Origin: Kitasatospora phosalacinea
GTDB lineage: Bacteria > Actinomycetota > Actinomycetes > Streptomycetales > Streptomycetaceae
Assembly (NCBI RefSeq): GCF_000716545.1
Contig: NZ_JNWZ01000026.1
Location: forward strand, 15,277-79,276
DNA: 64,000 bases
Direction of reading: 5' to 3'
Part shown: positions 50,220 to 58,534 of the stretch, piece by piece
How the letters are laid out: each line of letters begins with the position of its first letter
Position numbering within the stretch: position 1 is the stretch's first letter
Position numbers and translations under genes: made by a program
Notes under the pieces: generated by a model
Databases searched by the model: none
Told to the model about the DNA's origin: nothing
The model's input: only the letters and a program-made list of their open reading frames with translations

Positions 50220-50564
50220 CGGCGGAGGGTTGCTCTGCCTGCCTGCCTGCTGGCGGCGGTGTCCTTCGCCGAGTTCGCCGCCATGCCGTCCCGCGGCACC
50301 CCGGCCCCCGCACCCGCTCCCGAGCGGCTGCGTACGCTCACCCCGCGCGAGACCGAGGTGCTGCGGCTGGTCGCCGAGGGCCTGCCCAACCCGGAACGGG
50401 CCGCCCGCCTCACCGTCACCGAGGAGACGGTGAAGACCCGCGTCAGCCGCATCCTGGCCAAGCTCGGCCTGCGCGACCGCACCCCGGCCGTGGTGACCGC
50501 GTACGAGACCGGGTTGGTGGTGCCGGGCCGCGACCGCCGACGGGCCGTCGGTCACCCCGTGTGA
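50220..50564 (+). pseudogene. LuxR-type helix-turn-helix remnant of a response regulator
   Basis: The sequence [20 protein letters not shown] and [20 protein letters not shown] is a complete LuxR-type DNA-binding domain, but the receiver domain that should precede it is missing. Residues [17 protein letters not shown] before it look like the end of a receiver domain. A start at ATG 50283 could still give a 93-residue stand-alone DNA-binding protein, so loss of function is probable but not certain. Confidence 0.55.
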
Positions 50565-50705
50565 CATCCGGTCGCCGGTAGTGACCGTCGGCGGAAGGAC
50601 CGATCGAGGCGGCGGGGGGAGACTGGACGGGGCGGCGGCGATGAGTTCGCCCGCCCCGATCCGTCTGCACTCCTGACAGGACCACCCACTTCCCGGGAGC
50701 ACACC

Positions 50706-51317
50706 ATGGGATCCATCGACATCGAGCTGTTCACCACCCTCGACCTGGTCGGCCAGGCCCCCGGCGGCCCCGAGGAGGACCCGGACGGCTTCACCTTCGG
50801 CGGCTGGCAGGCCCCGCTGATCGACGAAGTGTCCGGGGCGCAGGTCGACGCCGCCTACCAGGGCACCGACGCCCTGCTGCTCGGGCGCCGGACGTACGAC
50901 ATCTTCGCCGCGTACTGGCCGCAGGCCGGGGACAACCCGTTCGCCGAGCTGTTCAACCGCGTCCCGAAGTACGTCGCCTCGCGCGGCAAGCCCGAACTGA
51001 CCTGGGCCGGTTCGGAGTTGCTCGGGGCTGACCTGCCGGCCGCCGTGCGGGAGGTCCGCGAGCGGCACCAGCGGGTGAAGGTGGTGGGCAGCCTCGACCT
51101 GGTGCAGACCCTGCTGCGGGAGAAGCTGTTCGACCGGCTCGACCTGTGGGTGCACCCGATCGTGCTGGGCAGCGGCAAGAAGGTGTTCGGGAGCGGCGCC
51201 GTCCCCAGCAACCTCACCCTGCTGGAGCCGCCCGCCGCCGGCCCGCGCGGCACCGTCCTGCTGCGCTACGGCCTGGCCGAGGGGGTTCCCGCCACCGGCG
51301 ACATGAGCGAGCACTGA
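50706..51317 (+). CDS. Dihydrofolate reductase (RibD C-terminal) family protein
   Basis: The 203-residue protein has the RibD/DHFR-like fold: an N-terminal strand (SIDIELFTTLDLVGQAPG), LLLGRRTYDIFAAYWP, a KVVGSLDLVQTLL nucleotide-loop segment and DLWVHPIVLGSGKKVFG. Proteins of this family are NADPH-dependent reductases of unknown substrate and are common in streptomycetes. It probably does not replace FolA or RibD. The ATG follows GGGAGCACACC. Confidence 0.88.
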   Translation: MGSIDIELFTTLDLVGQAPGGPEEDPDGFTFGGWQAPLIDEVSGAQVDAAYQGTDALLLGRRTYDIFAAYWPQAGDNPFAELFNRVPKYVASRGKPELTWAGSELLGADLPAAVREVRERHQRVKVVGSLDLVQTLLREKLFDRLDLWVHPIVLGSGKKVFGSGAVPSNLTLLEPPAAGPRGTVLLRYGLAEGVPATGDMSEH

Positions 51318-51374
51318 CCCACTCCGGCGGGGGGAGGACGCCGTAGCTCCCGCGAGGGGCGGCGCCCGCCCGGG

Positions 51375-51587
51375 GTGCCGCTGCGACTGCTGGCCGACCG
51401 GGCCCGCGCCACCCGCCGCCTGCTGCCGCTGTGCGGCCCGCGCCCGCGCGCCCTGGCCGGCCCGGCCCTGCGCGCCCTTGGCATCGCCGTCCTGATCACC
51501 GTCCACGGCTCCACCCTGCGCCGCGCCGCCCCGCCCCGCCGCCGAGCGCGGCCCGCCCCGGCGGCCGGGGAGTTCGGCGGGAGCTGA
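51375..51587 (+). CDS. Possible small basic protein
   Basis: GTG 51375 opens a 70-residue frame (PLRLLADRARATRRLLPLCG, RALGIAVLITVHGSTLRRAA) with one short hydrophobic stretch and an Arg/Pro-rich tail. No relative was recognised, and GC-rich DNA yields such frames by chance. Listed with low confidence. The following stretch 51588-51954 has no recognisable gene. Confidence 0.25.
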   Translation: MPLRLLADRARATRRLLPLCGPRPRALAGPALRALGIAVLITVHGSTLRRAAPPRRRARPAPAAGEFGGS

Positions 51588-51954
51588 ACGCCCGTCACGC
51601 CGGTCTGACTTCGAAGCCTCCGCTGCCTTCCGGGCGCGGGGGCTCCGGCGCTCCGGCGCTTCGGCGGAGGGGTGACGCCGCGTCCGGTGGGAAGCGATGT
51701 CTCCGGGCAAGTGGCGTCGCGTCACGGAACCGTTGCGGCGGGCGGGTTGGGACGGTGGTGGGACGTGCCGGGTGCGGGGCGGCGTTCCTCCTGGTCAGCG
51801 GCGGGGTGCTGGGCGGGTTCGCGGGCCGGTGTGTCACAGCACTGTCTTGGGTGCGGTGGAGGTGGAACGGTTCGGGCGGGCGGGCGGTCCTGTGCTGCGT
51901 AGACCCGCTCGCACCGAGCAGCCGGCACTGCCGCCCCACCCTGAGGAGAACACC

Positions 51955-52617
51955 ATGCGCGTCCGCAAGCTCGCCTTCGTCACCCTGACCGTCGCGGCCG
52001 CCCTCACGCTCACGGCCTGCCAGGACGACGAGACGGACACCGCGAAGGGCGCCCCGACCGCCCCCGCCGCGTCCACCGCCGCCCCGGCCGCGTCCGCCGG
52101 GTCCACCGCCGCCCCGAGCGCCGCCGCGAGCGGCAGCCCGGCGAAGGGCGGTACGGCGTCCACCGCCGCGCCGGCCGGCTCCGCCGGGGCCGGGAAGGCC
52201 GCCAAGTGCCGGACGGAGGACCTGACCATCACGGCCGCGGACCGCACCATCACCGGCGACGCCGAGAACACCGTCGTGGTCGAGCTGAAGAACCGCAGCG
52301 GCAAGGACTGCACGATCTCCGGGTACGCGGGCGTCGACCTGCAGACCTCGGCGGGCGCGCTGTCCGCGCAGCGCTCCGGCGAGCCGGTCGTCACGAGCGT
52401 CCTGAAGGCCGGCAAGTCGACGTACTTCGGCATCGGCTACCCGGCCAACACCTCCGGCGGCTCCGGCGTCCGGATCACCGGCCTGGTGGTCACCCCGCCC
52501 GACGAGACCCACCCGGTCACCCTGGCCTGGCCGGGCTCGGGCTCGCTGCCCGTCACGGACGGCAGCGGCTCCCCGGTGAAGATCGGCCCGATGGGGAGCG
52601 CCGGCCAGGGCGAATGA
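51955..52617 (+). CDS. DUF4232 lipoprotein
   Basis: The 220-residue precursor has a lipobox LTAC, an Ala/Ser/Thr/Pro-rich spacer and a C-terminal DUF4232 domain (KCRTEDLTITAADRTITGDA, NRSGKDCTISGYAGVDLQTS). It should be anchored to the outer leaflet of the membrane. The DUF4232 domain has an immunoglobulin-like form with a conserved disulfide; its ligand is unknown. CTGAGGAGAACACC precedes the ATG. Confidence 0.88.
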   Translation: MRVRKLAFVTLTVAAALTLTACQDDETDTAKGAPTAPAASTAAPAASAGSTAAPSAAASGSPAKGGTASTAAPAGSAGAGKAAKCRTEDLTITAADRTITGDAENTVVVELKNRSGKDCTISGYAGVDLQTSAGALSAQRSGEPVVTSVLKAGKSTYFGIGYPANTSGGSGVRITGLVVTPPDETHPVTLAWPGSGSLPVTDGSGSPVKIGPMGSAGQGE

Positions 52618-52739
52618 CGGCCGGGGCGAGTGACGGCCGGAGCCCGCAGCGGCGCTCACCCTCCCGAGTGATGACCAGCATGGTGACCCACCCGACGGGG
52701 GAGTGCGGCGGGTCCAGTGCGGCAGGACGGGTAACCACC

Positions 52740-52798
52740 AGGGCTCCCCGGCAACAGAGTCGAGACGTCATGCACCTCACTCGACGCCGGGGAGCCCT
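52740..52798. repeat. Long-loop inverted repeat with an orphan leader-like frame
   Basis: AGGGCTCCCCGGC (52740-52752) and its exact complement (52786-52798) enclose 33 bases. ATG 52770 opens HLTRRRGALPVLPRPG, similar in start to the TRR-type leader peptides that precede sulfur-metabolism genes in streptomycetes, but no such gene follows; the next gene ends here on the other strand. It may be the relic of a lost operon or the end of a mobile element. Confidence 0.35.
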
Positions 52799-52879
52799 GC
52801 CGGTTCTTCCCCGCCCAGGAGCACCCGACCGTCACCCGATCGGTGGCCGCCTTGAAAAGGCCCGGTGCGGCCGCTTCGC

Positions 52880-53803
52880 TCAGGCGGCATCCAGGTTCTC
52901 GGTGAAGTACTTCGTCAACTGCTCGACGGCCCGGCCGACATACTCCGGCTTGTCGTACAGGTCGACGTGGCTGGCACCGTCGATCCAGTGCAACTCGGCG
53001 GGGCCCGTGGCCCGGCGGTGCGCCTCCAGACCCATCCACGCCGTCACGGCGCGCTCGCCGAGGATCTGCAGCATGGGCCGCGGGCCGATCAGCGGGACCG
53101 CGTGGAAGACGTCGCTGGACGCCATCCTGTCGATGCTCTCCCACGCCAGGAACTTCGCGGAACGGTCGTGGTGCCCACGCGGACCGCAGTAGTACTCCCA
53201 GCCCTCGACGCCGTGGGCGCCGCCGAGCGCGCCGGCCTCCTCCGGGGTGCTGGGAAACATGGTCATCACCCCGGGGTCGTCTCCACGGGCCGCGGCCGTG
53301 CGGGCCGCCGCGGCGGCGTCCAGCAGGGCTTGGAAGACGGCCGGTGACTGGGTGCCGTCGGCACCGAAACGGAACTGGCGGGCGGGTTCCGCGGTGGACA
53401 CCGTCGCCACCGCCCGCACGCGGTGGTCCCCGGCCGTCGCGGCCAGCGCGTAGCCGCCCGACGCACAGACGCCGAGCAGCCCGATGCGTTCGGGGTCGAC
53501 TTCCGGACGAGTGGTCAGGTAGGACACGGCCGCCTTGAAGTCCTCCACGCGCTGCGCCGGGTCCTCCAGGCCCCGCGGCGTGCCGCCGGACTCGCCCTGG
53601 AAGGCCGCGTCGAAGGCCAACGTGACGAAGCCCCGTTCGGCCAACCGGCCGGCGTAGAGGCCGGACGTCTGCTCCTTGACCCCCGTACCCGGGTGACCGA
53701 CCACCAGCGCCGGCAGTGAGGCGGCGGCCGGGCCGTCCGGCAGGTACAGGTGCGCGGCCACGGTGATGCCGGCACTGTCGAAGGTCACGGAAGTTCTGTT
53801 CAT
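52880..53803 (-). CDS. Alpha/beta hydrolase, dienelactone hydrolase-like
   Basis: The 307-residue cytoplasmic protein starts NRTSVTFDSAGITVAAHLYL and has the nucleophile elbow GLLGVCASGGYA, with Cys as in dienelactone hydrolases rather than Ser, and a late catalytic His in DGASHVDLYDKPEY. AAGGAG precedes the ATG 8 bases away. The substrate is unknown. It lies 280 bp downstream of a second hydrolase gene on the same strand, and both may act on related esters or epoxides. Confidence 0.85.
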   Translation of the reverse strand: MNRTSVTFDSAGITVAAHLYLPDGPAAASLPALVVGHPGTGVKEQTSGLYAGRLAERGFVTLAFDAAFQGESGGTPRGLEDPAQRVEDFKAAVSYLTTRPEVDPERIGLLGVCASGGYALAATAGDHRVRAVATVSTAEPARQFRFGADGTQSPAVFQALLDAAAAARTAAARGDDPGVMTMFPSTPEEAGALGGAHGVEGWEYYCGPRGHHDRSAKFLAWESIDRMASSDVFHAVPLIGPRPMLQILGERAVTAWMGLEAHRRATGPAELHWIDGASHVDLYDKPEYVGRAVEQLTKYFTENLDAA

Positions 53804-54083
53804 GGGATGGTGCTCCTTCTGTCGGGTGTGCGGGTGCTCGCCTGGCCGTCCTCGTCCTCGTCCTTCGACCGAGTCGGCCGGCACACTTCAGTCATCTGAC
53901 GGCGCGTGTGAAGGCGGTGGTCGCACGCGCCCCCGCCCCGCCGGCCCGTCTGCGGTGTTCCTCGGCAGAGGCACGGGTCGCCCCGGGGCACGGGGGCACG
54001 TCGATGCATGAGGACGGCCCGTGTCGAGTGAGGGGCCGTGCGGCCGGTCCGCAGTCGCACGGTCGGCCGCACGGACGGGATGA

Positions 54084-55163
54084 CTAGAGGTGGTCCGCGT
54101 CGATGACGGCCTGGGCGAAGTCGGTCGGTGCCTCCTGCGGGAGGTTGTGACCGACCTGGATCGTGCGGTGGTCGTACGGGCCGGCGAAGAACCGGCGGTA
54201 GCCGGCACCGTTGTCAGGGGCGGTGAACGGGTCGAAGGCGGGGTCGAGGGTGATCGTCGGAGTGTGGATGGTCGGTCGGTCGGCCAGCTTCTTCTCCCAG
54301 CCGTCGTAGCGTCGCTCACCCGAGGCCAGACCGAGGCGCCAGCGGTAGTTGTGGATGACGATGGCGGCGTAGTCGGTGTTCTCGAAGGCGGTCGCGCTGC
54401 GCGCGAAGGTGGCGTCGTCGAACTTCCAGGTGGGGGAGACGAGTTCCCACACGAGTCGGCAGAGTTCCGGACGGTGGTCGGGGCTCTCCATGGCGAGCTT
54501 GCCGCGCTCGGTGGCGAAGTAGTACTGGTACCACCAGGTGTGCTCGGCGGCGGGCGGCAACGGATTCGCCTGCGCGGCGACGTTGGTGATGAGGTACCCA
54601 CTGACCGAGACCAGCGCTTTGACGCGCTCGGGCCACAGCGCGGCGATGATGTCCGCCGTTCGTGAACCCCAGTCGAAACCGGCCAGGGTGGCCTTGCGGA
54701 TCTTCAGGGCGTCCATCAGCGCGATGACGTCGAGTGCGACGGCGGACTGCTGGGCGTTGCGGAACGTGCGCGCGGAGAGGAACCGCGTGGTGCCGTGCCC
54801 GCGGAGGTAGGGGACGATCACGCGGTAGCCCTGCTCGGCCAGGAGCGGGGCGACGTCGACGAAGCTGTGGATGTCGTAGGGCCAGCCGTGCAGGAGGATC
54901 GCGGCCGGGCCGTCGGCCGGGCCCAGCTCCGCGTAGCCGATGTCGAGCACGCCCGCGCGGACCTGCTTGAGCTCGGGGAAGTCGGTGTGCGTCCCAGGCG
55001 TGATGGTCGGCACAGTCGGGGCGGGCGTGGGAGCCGGCCTCGGTGCCGCCCCGCTCCCGGGGGTGTCGGCGGCGTGCGCGGCGGTCTGGAGCCCGGCCAG
55101 CGAGAGGGCGCTCGCGCCCACACCGAGGCCGATCGCCTTGTTGAAGCTTCGCCTGTCGATCAC
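54084..55163 (-). CDS. Tat-exported alpha/beta hydrolase, epoxide hydrolase-like
   Basis: The 359-residue precursor has a twin-arginine signal (DRRSFNKAIGLGVGASALSL) followed by a Pro/Thr-rich spacer. The hydrolase core shows ILLHGWPYDIHSF with the oxyanion HGWP motif, the nucleophile elbow ATLAGFDWGSRTADI with Asp as in epoxide hydrolases and dehalogenases, and the late His in IQVGHNLPQEAP. It should act outside the cell. The GTG is preceded by GAGGAG. Substrate unknown. Confidence 0.88.
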   Translation of the reverse strand: MIDRRSFNKAIGLGVGASALSLAGLQTAAHAADTPGSGAAPRPAPTPAPTVPTITPGTHTDFPELKQVRAGVLDIGYAELGPADGPAAILLHGWPYDIHSFVDVAPLLAEQGYRVIVPYLRGHGTTRFLSARTFRNAQQSAVALDVIALMDALKIRKATLAGFDWGSRTADIIAALWPERVKALVSVSGYLITNVAAQANPLPPAAEHTWWYQYYFATERGKLAMESPDHRPELCRLVWELVSPTWKFDDATFARSATAFENTDYAAIVIHNYRWRLGLASGERRYDGWEKKLADRPTIHTPTITLDPAFDPFTAPDNGAGYRRFFAGPYDHRTIQVGHNLPQEAPTDFAQAVIDADHL

Positions 55164-55537
55164 GATTGCTCCTCACGTTGTGTCGTGACTCTTGATGTGT
55201 CTGGAACAGCGGGCACATGTGCCCGCTGCGACGTCCACCGGAACCGGGACGGTCCCGACAGTCGGCGCTCCGCCCGTGGTGATCGGGCCGCATCCACCTT
55301 CCGCCGGGCGGCGAAGCGGGAAATCAGTCAGTTGACGGTGGAGCGGAAATGCAGTGACGCGACCGGGCGGCGACGGGTGTGCCCGTCCGTGCCGCATCAC
55401 GGCCGGCCGGCGGCCGGCATCAGCCGGCCCTTCGTCCGGACTCCGGCACACCGTGGCGCCGTGAGCGCCCTCACCGCCGACACCTGCATCGTGACAAGCC
55501 GACAGGACCGCCACGTCGGGCGCTTGGTGAGGAACCG

Positions 55538-55738
55538 TCAGTAGGTGAGCGCGCAGGTGAGCGGGGCGGAGGCGTTGTGGAGGGCGAGGCGCTTGAACTG
55601 GTGGAGTCGGGCGGAGGTCCCCAGGGCGAACAGGTGGGCCCACGGCTCGCCACCGCGTTCCGGCATCGGTCTGCGGCCGATCCGGCAGTCCCGTGCCCCG
55701 CACTTGTGTGACCTGTCGAGTGGTCTCCCGTCTTCCAC
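55538..55738 (-). pseudogene. Possible transposase C-terminal scrap
   Basis: On the minus strand TSARLHQFKRLALHNASAPL followed by TCALTY and a stop resembles, with gaps, the end of IS5-family transposases (LLQRFERFATR...LVSLAYALIC as in the remnant at 56139). The upstream residues are not recognisable. The rest of 55164-55789 contains no gene and little structure. Confidence 0.3.
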
Positions 55739-55789
55739 GCCTTCGATTGAGCGCCTAATCTGAGGGCTCTCGTCTATTCAGGGGGAGAT

Positions 55790-56062
55790 GTGACAGAGCC
55801 GTCTCGGAAGATGCAGAAGGATCTGGCCAAGGCCGGCTATCGCACGACCAGGGAAGTCGAATCCGGAGAAGAGACGATCTTCCTCTGGCACCCCGCCTAC
55901 CATGACGGGATGATGGCGATCGGATGGGCCATCAAGTCCGGTAGTTGGGGAGCGTACGGGCGAGACCGTCGCGATGCGGGCGTGCGCCTGGGCCGGGGCG
56001 CCAGTCTCGATCAGGCCCTGATTGCCATCATCGCGTGGGCCGCCGAACACGGACAGGTGTGA
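55790..56062 (+). CDS. Hypothetical 90-residue protein between IS remnants
   Basis: The protein begins TEPSRKMQKDLAKAGYRTTR and has SGEETIFLWHPAYHDGMMAI and a C-terminal helix (DQALIAIIAWAAEHGQV). GGGGGAGAT precedes the GTG, and TAATCT at 55756-55761 could be a -10 element, so the gene looks intact and expressed. Its base composition is lower in G+C than its neighbours and it lies between two transposase remnants, which suggests arrival with a mobile element. Function unknown. Confidence 0.7.
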   Translation: MTEPSRKMQKDLAKAGYRTTREVESGEETIFLWHPAYHDGMMAIGWAIKSGSWGAYGRDRRDAGVRLGRGASLDQALIAIIAWAAEHGQV

Positions 56063-56138
56063 CTCCCTGCTGACCCCGGCGGGTGCTACTTGGCGGTCGA
56101 CCCGGCGGTGCCGGACCTGCTTCGAGCCCGTAACGCGA

Positions 56139-56590
56139 TCACGGCGTCGGCCTGTTGAGCCTTCTCCGGCAGATGAGGGCGTACGCGAGCGAGACGAGTG
56201 GCTCGTGGAGGCCGAGGCGTCGTTCCCCGCGGGTGGCGAAGCGCTCGAACCGCTGGAGCAGGGCGGAGGTCTGCTCGATGAGGTAGCGGAGCCGGCCGAG
56301 GCCGCGGACGTCGGGTGCGTTGCCACCAGTCGTGATGACCTTGAGGGGGGCGTCGCCGTCGCAGAGCAGGTGGTGCTTGCTGCCCGACTTGCCGCGATCG
56401 ATCGGGGACGGACAAACCCCGGCACGTCCCTTTCGCCACGGACGTGGAGGGCGTCCGCGCGGGCCCGGGGCCAGCCGTTCCGCCGAGCCGCGTTCAGCTC
56501 GGCGAGCAGTATCCGGTGGATCTGGTCGAACACTTCCGCTTCGGTCCACCGGCGCACCAGGCAGGGCTCGTCAGCCCACATCCACAAGAT
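56139..56590 (-). mobile_element. Decayed IS5-family transposase
   Basis: On the minus strand an N-terminal part (RRWTEAEVFDQIHRILLAEL) shifts frame near 56430 into PSPIDRGKSGSKHHLLCDGD and LKVITTGGNAPDV. The next residues GLGRLRYLIEQTSALLQRFE belong about 45 residues further on in intact relatives, so the middle of the DDE domain is deleted. The end is HEPLVSLAYALICRRRLNRP. The element is dead; no terminal repeats were identified. Confidence 0.75.
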
Positions 56591-56666
56591 CCTGTCACAG
56601 GCATTGCGGACCGGCACGAATGTGCTCCGCCGTCCGAACTCCTCCGAACTTCTCCGAATTCCTCCG

Positions 56667-56721
56667 GACCCGTTCCGGACCCGTTCCGGACCCGTTCCGG
56701 ACCCGTTCCGGACCCGTTCCG
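56667..56721. repeat. Five tandem copies of an 11-bp unit
   Basis: GGACCCGTTCC occurs five times without a gap, followed by a degenerate GGAACC and preceded by TCCGAA-rich variants. It lies 164 bp upstream of the cold-shock gene and beside the IS remnant. A role in transcription is possible, but the pattern also fits replication slippage. Confidence 0.8.
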
Positions 56722-56884
56722 GAACCGCGAAGGCTCCGCCCGCCGCCCGGCGGCCGGCCGGTGACGGCGCGCGCACGGGGCGCTTGCCGGTTCCCGAACG
56801 GCTGGTTCGCCTTGCCCGTCGCGACCGGGCTATCCTCTGGCCCAGGTTGCGGGCATGGGGCCCGGAAGGTGTCTGGGGGTTGGC

Positions 56885-57292
56885 ATGGTTGCCGGTCGCG
56901 TGGTGCGGTTCGACGGTTCGCGGGGTTACGGGTTCATCGCTCCCGACCAGGGCGGGGAGGACGTCTTCCTGCACGTCAACGACCTGCTGATCCCCGAGTC
57001 CTACATCCGTACCGGCCTGGCCGTGGTCTTCGAGATCGAGGACGGCGACCGCGGCCCCAAGGCCTCCTCCGTCCAGCTCGCCCCCGGCGTCGACCCGAAG
57101 GCCCCCGCCGTCGTCCACCCCGAGCGCGTGGTGCGCCACGTGGACGACGACGACCAGCTCGCCTCCGACGACTACCTCGACGACGTCACCGAGGCCCTCC
57201 TGGAGTCCGCCCCGTCCCTGACCGGCACCCAGATCCTCCAGGTCCGCACCGCGATGCTCCAACTGGCCAAGAGCCACGGCTGGATCGGCTGA
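56885..57292 (+). CDS. Cold-shock domain protein with C-terminal extension
   Basis: The 135-residue protein has an N-terminal cold-shock domain with RNA-binding motifs GSRGYGFIAPD and EDVFLHVNDL, followed by an acidic linker (HVDDDDQLASDDYLDD) and a helical C-terminal tail ending TAMLQLAKSHGWIG. This longer actinobacterial type differs from the 67-residue CspA form. It should bind single-stranded RNA or DNA. The ATG at 56885 is preferred; a GTG or ATG further upstream would add a weakly coding stretch. Confidence 0.85.
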   Translation: MVAGRVVRFDGSRGYGFIAPDQGGEDVFLHVNDLLIPESYIRTGLAVVFEIEDGDRGPKASSVQLAPGVDPKAPAVVHPERVVRHVDDDDQLASDDYLDDVTEALLESAPSLTGTQILQVRTAMLQLAKSHGWIG

Positions 57293-57332
57293 TCCCCGAC
57301 CCGGGCCCGGCACCGGTACGCACCACCCGCAC

Positions 57333-57363
57333 ACGGCGGCCACCCACCCGGGGCGGCCGCCGT
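57333..57363 (+). terminator. Stem-loop between the cold-shock gene and the XRE gene
   Basis: ACGGCGGCC (57333-57341) pairs with GGCCGCCGT (57355-57363) across a 13-base loop, in the gap between two convergent genes. Confidence 0.6.
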
Positions 57364-57383
57364 CCGCGTTCCCGCCGCGAGCG

Positions 57384-58331
57384 TCAACCGGACGACGCCT
57401 CCGGCGCCACCGCCGGGCCGGTCTCCAGGTGCCTCCCCGCGCTGAAGGCCCGCGCGCCGAGGGCCCCCGCGCCGGTCGTCTCCGTGCCGAGCGTCCCGGC
57501 GAGGAGGGCCAGGGCGGCGGCGGACGGGGTGGCGGGCGCGGTGCTGTAGAGCAGGAGGCGGTGGGTGGTGCCGTCGGAGAGCGGGAGGCTCTCGAAGTCG
57601 AGCTCGATCGGGCCGACCAGCGGGTGGTGCAGGGACTTGCTGCCGACGGCGCAGTCGCGGACCGGGTGGCGGGCCCAGAGCGCGGCGAACTCCGGGCTCT
57701 GGATGGCGAGTTCGCCGACCAGTTGGGCCAGTCGCCGGTCTTCGGGGTGGCGGCCGACGGCGAGGCGGAGCGCGGCGACGGCGATCCTGGCGTCCTCCTC
57801 CCAGCGGGTGTGCAGCTCGCGGGTGTGCGGGTCGAGGAACAGCAGCCGGGTCAGGTTGGGGCGGTCGGCGGGCCGGTCGGGGGAGGCCGGGTCGAGGTGG
57901 CCGGCCAGCAGGGCGTGGCCGAGGGCGTTCCAGGCCAGGACGTCGTTGCCCCGGTCCAGGACGACGGCGGGAACGTGCGGCATCGCGTCGATCAGGTGCT
58001 TGGTCGCGGGCCGGACCCGGGCGGGCCGGTGCTGCGGTGCGCGCCGGGCCCGGGCGGGGCGGGCCAGGTCGTAGAGGTGGGCGCGCTCGTCGCCGGTCAG
58101 GTGCAGGGCGCGGGCAAGCGCGTCCAGGACGCCGTCGGAGGCGTTGGCGCTGTGGCCCTGTTCGAGCCGGGTGTAGTAGGTGACGCTGACCCCGGCGAGC
58201 AGGGCGAGTTCCTCGCGGCGCAGCCCGGGCACCCGCCGCCGACCCGGGTACGGGGTCAGCCCGGCGTCCTCGGGGCTGAGCCGGGCGCGCCGGTTGCGCA
58301 GGTACTCGCCGAGTGCGGTCGATGTCTCCAT
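57384..58331 (-). CDS. XRE family regulator with MmyB-like ligand-binding domain
   Basis: The 315-residue regulator has a helix-turn-helix (GLRREELALLAGVSVTYYTR) preceded by the family pattern YLRNRRARLSPEDAGL, and an MmyB/MltR-like C-terminal domain (PAVVLDRGNDVLAWNALGHA, RLLFLDPHTRELHTRWEEDA). It is divergent from a 14-helix MFS pump gene with 203 bp between them. Regulators of this type commonly repress an adjacent transporter or oxidoreductase. A 17-bp direct repeat before the pump gene may be its site. Confidence 0.88.
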   Translation of the reverse strand: METSTALGEYLRNRRARLSPEDAGLTPYPGRRRVPGLRREELALLAGVSVTYYTRLEQGHSANASDGVLDALARALHLTGDERAHLYDLARPARARRAPQHRPARVRPATKHLIDAMPHVPAVVLDRGNDVLAWNALGHALLAGHLDPASPDRPADRPNLTRLLFLDPHTRELHTRWEEDARIAVAALRLAVGRHPEDRRLAQLVGELAIQSPEFAALWARHPVRDCAVGSKSLHHPLVGPIELDFESLPLSDGTTHRLLLYSTAPATPSAAALALLAGTLGTETTGAGALGARAFSAGRHLETGPAVAPEASSG

Positions 58332-58476
58332 GGCGTCCAGTCTGCCCGCGCGGGACGGTTCCGGGGTCGGCGCAGGGTATCCCTGCCGGTGCTACCTTCC
58401 GCAGGGGTCTGGGTGGGCCGCCCGGCCCGGTGGAGGCTCCTCTCGTACACCGGACGAACGCGGCGAGCGCAACGAG

Positions 58477-58511
58477 CGCAACGCTCGCGACGATCGCAAC
58501 GCTCGCGACGA
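58477..58511. promoter_or_regulatory. Two 17-bp direct repeats upstream of the MFS pump
   Basis: CGCAACGCTCGCGACGA occurs at 58477-58493 and again at 58495-58511, with degenerate copies on both sides. The 18-bp spacing puts the copies almost two helical turns apart. They lie 24 bp before the MFS start, so they may be the operator of the divergent XRE regulator, or simply a slippage product. Confidence 0.5.
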
Positions 58512-58534
58512 GCGAGACGAGAGGAAGGCCCGCC

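Noticed and set aside
56667..56721. CRISPR-like array
   Set aside because: The repeats are 11 bp without spacers; no cas gene is present. It is a simple tandem repeat.
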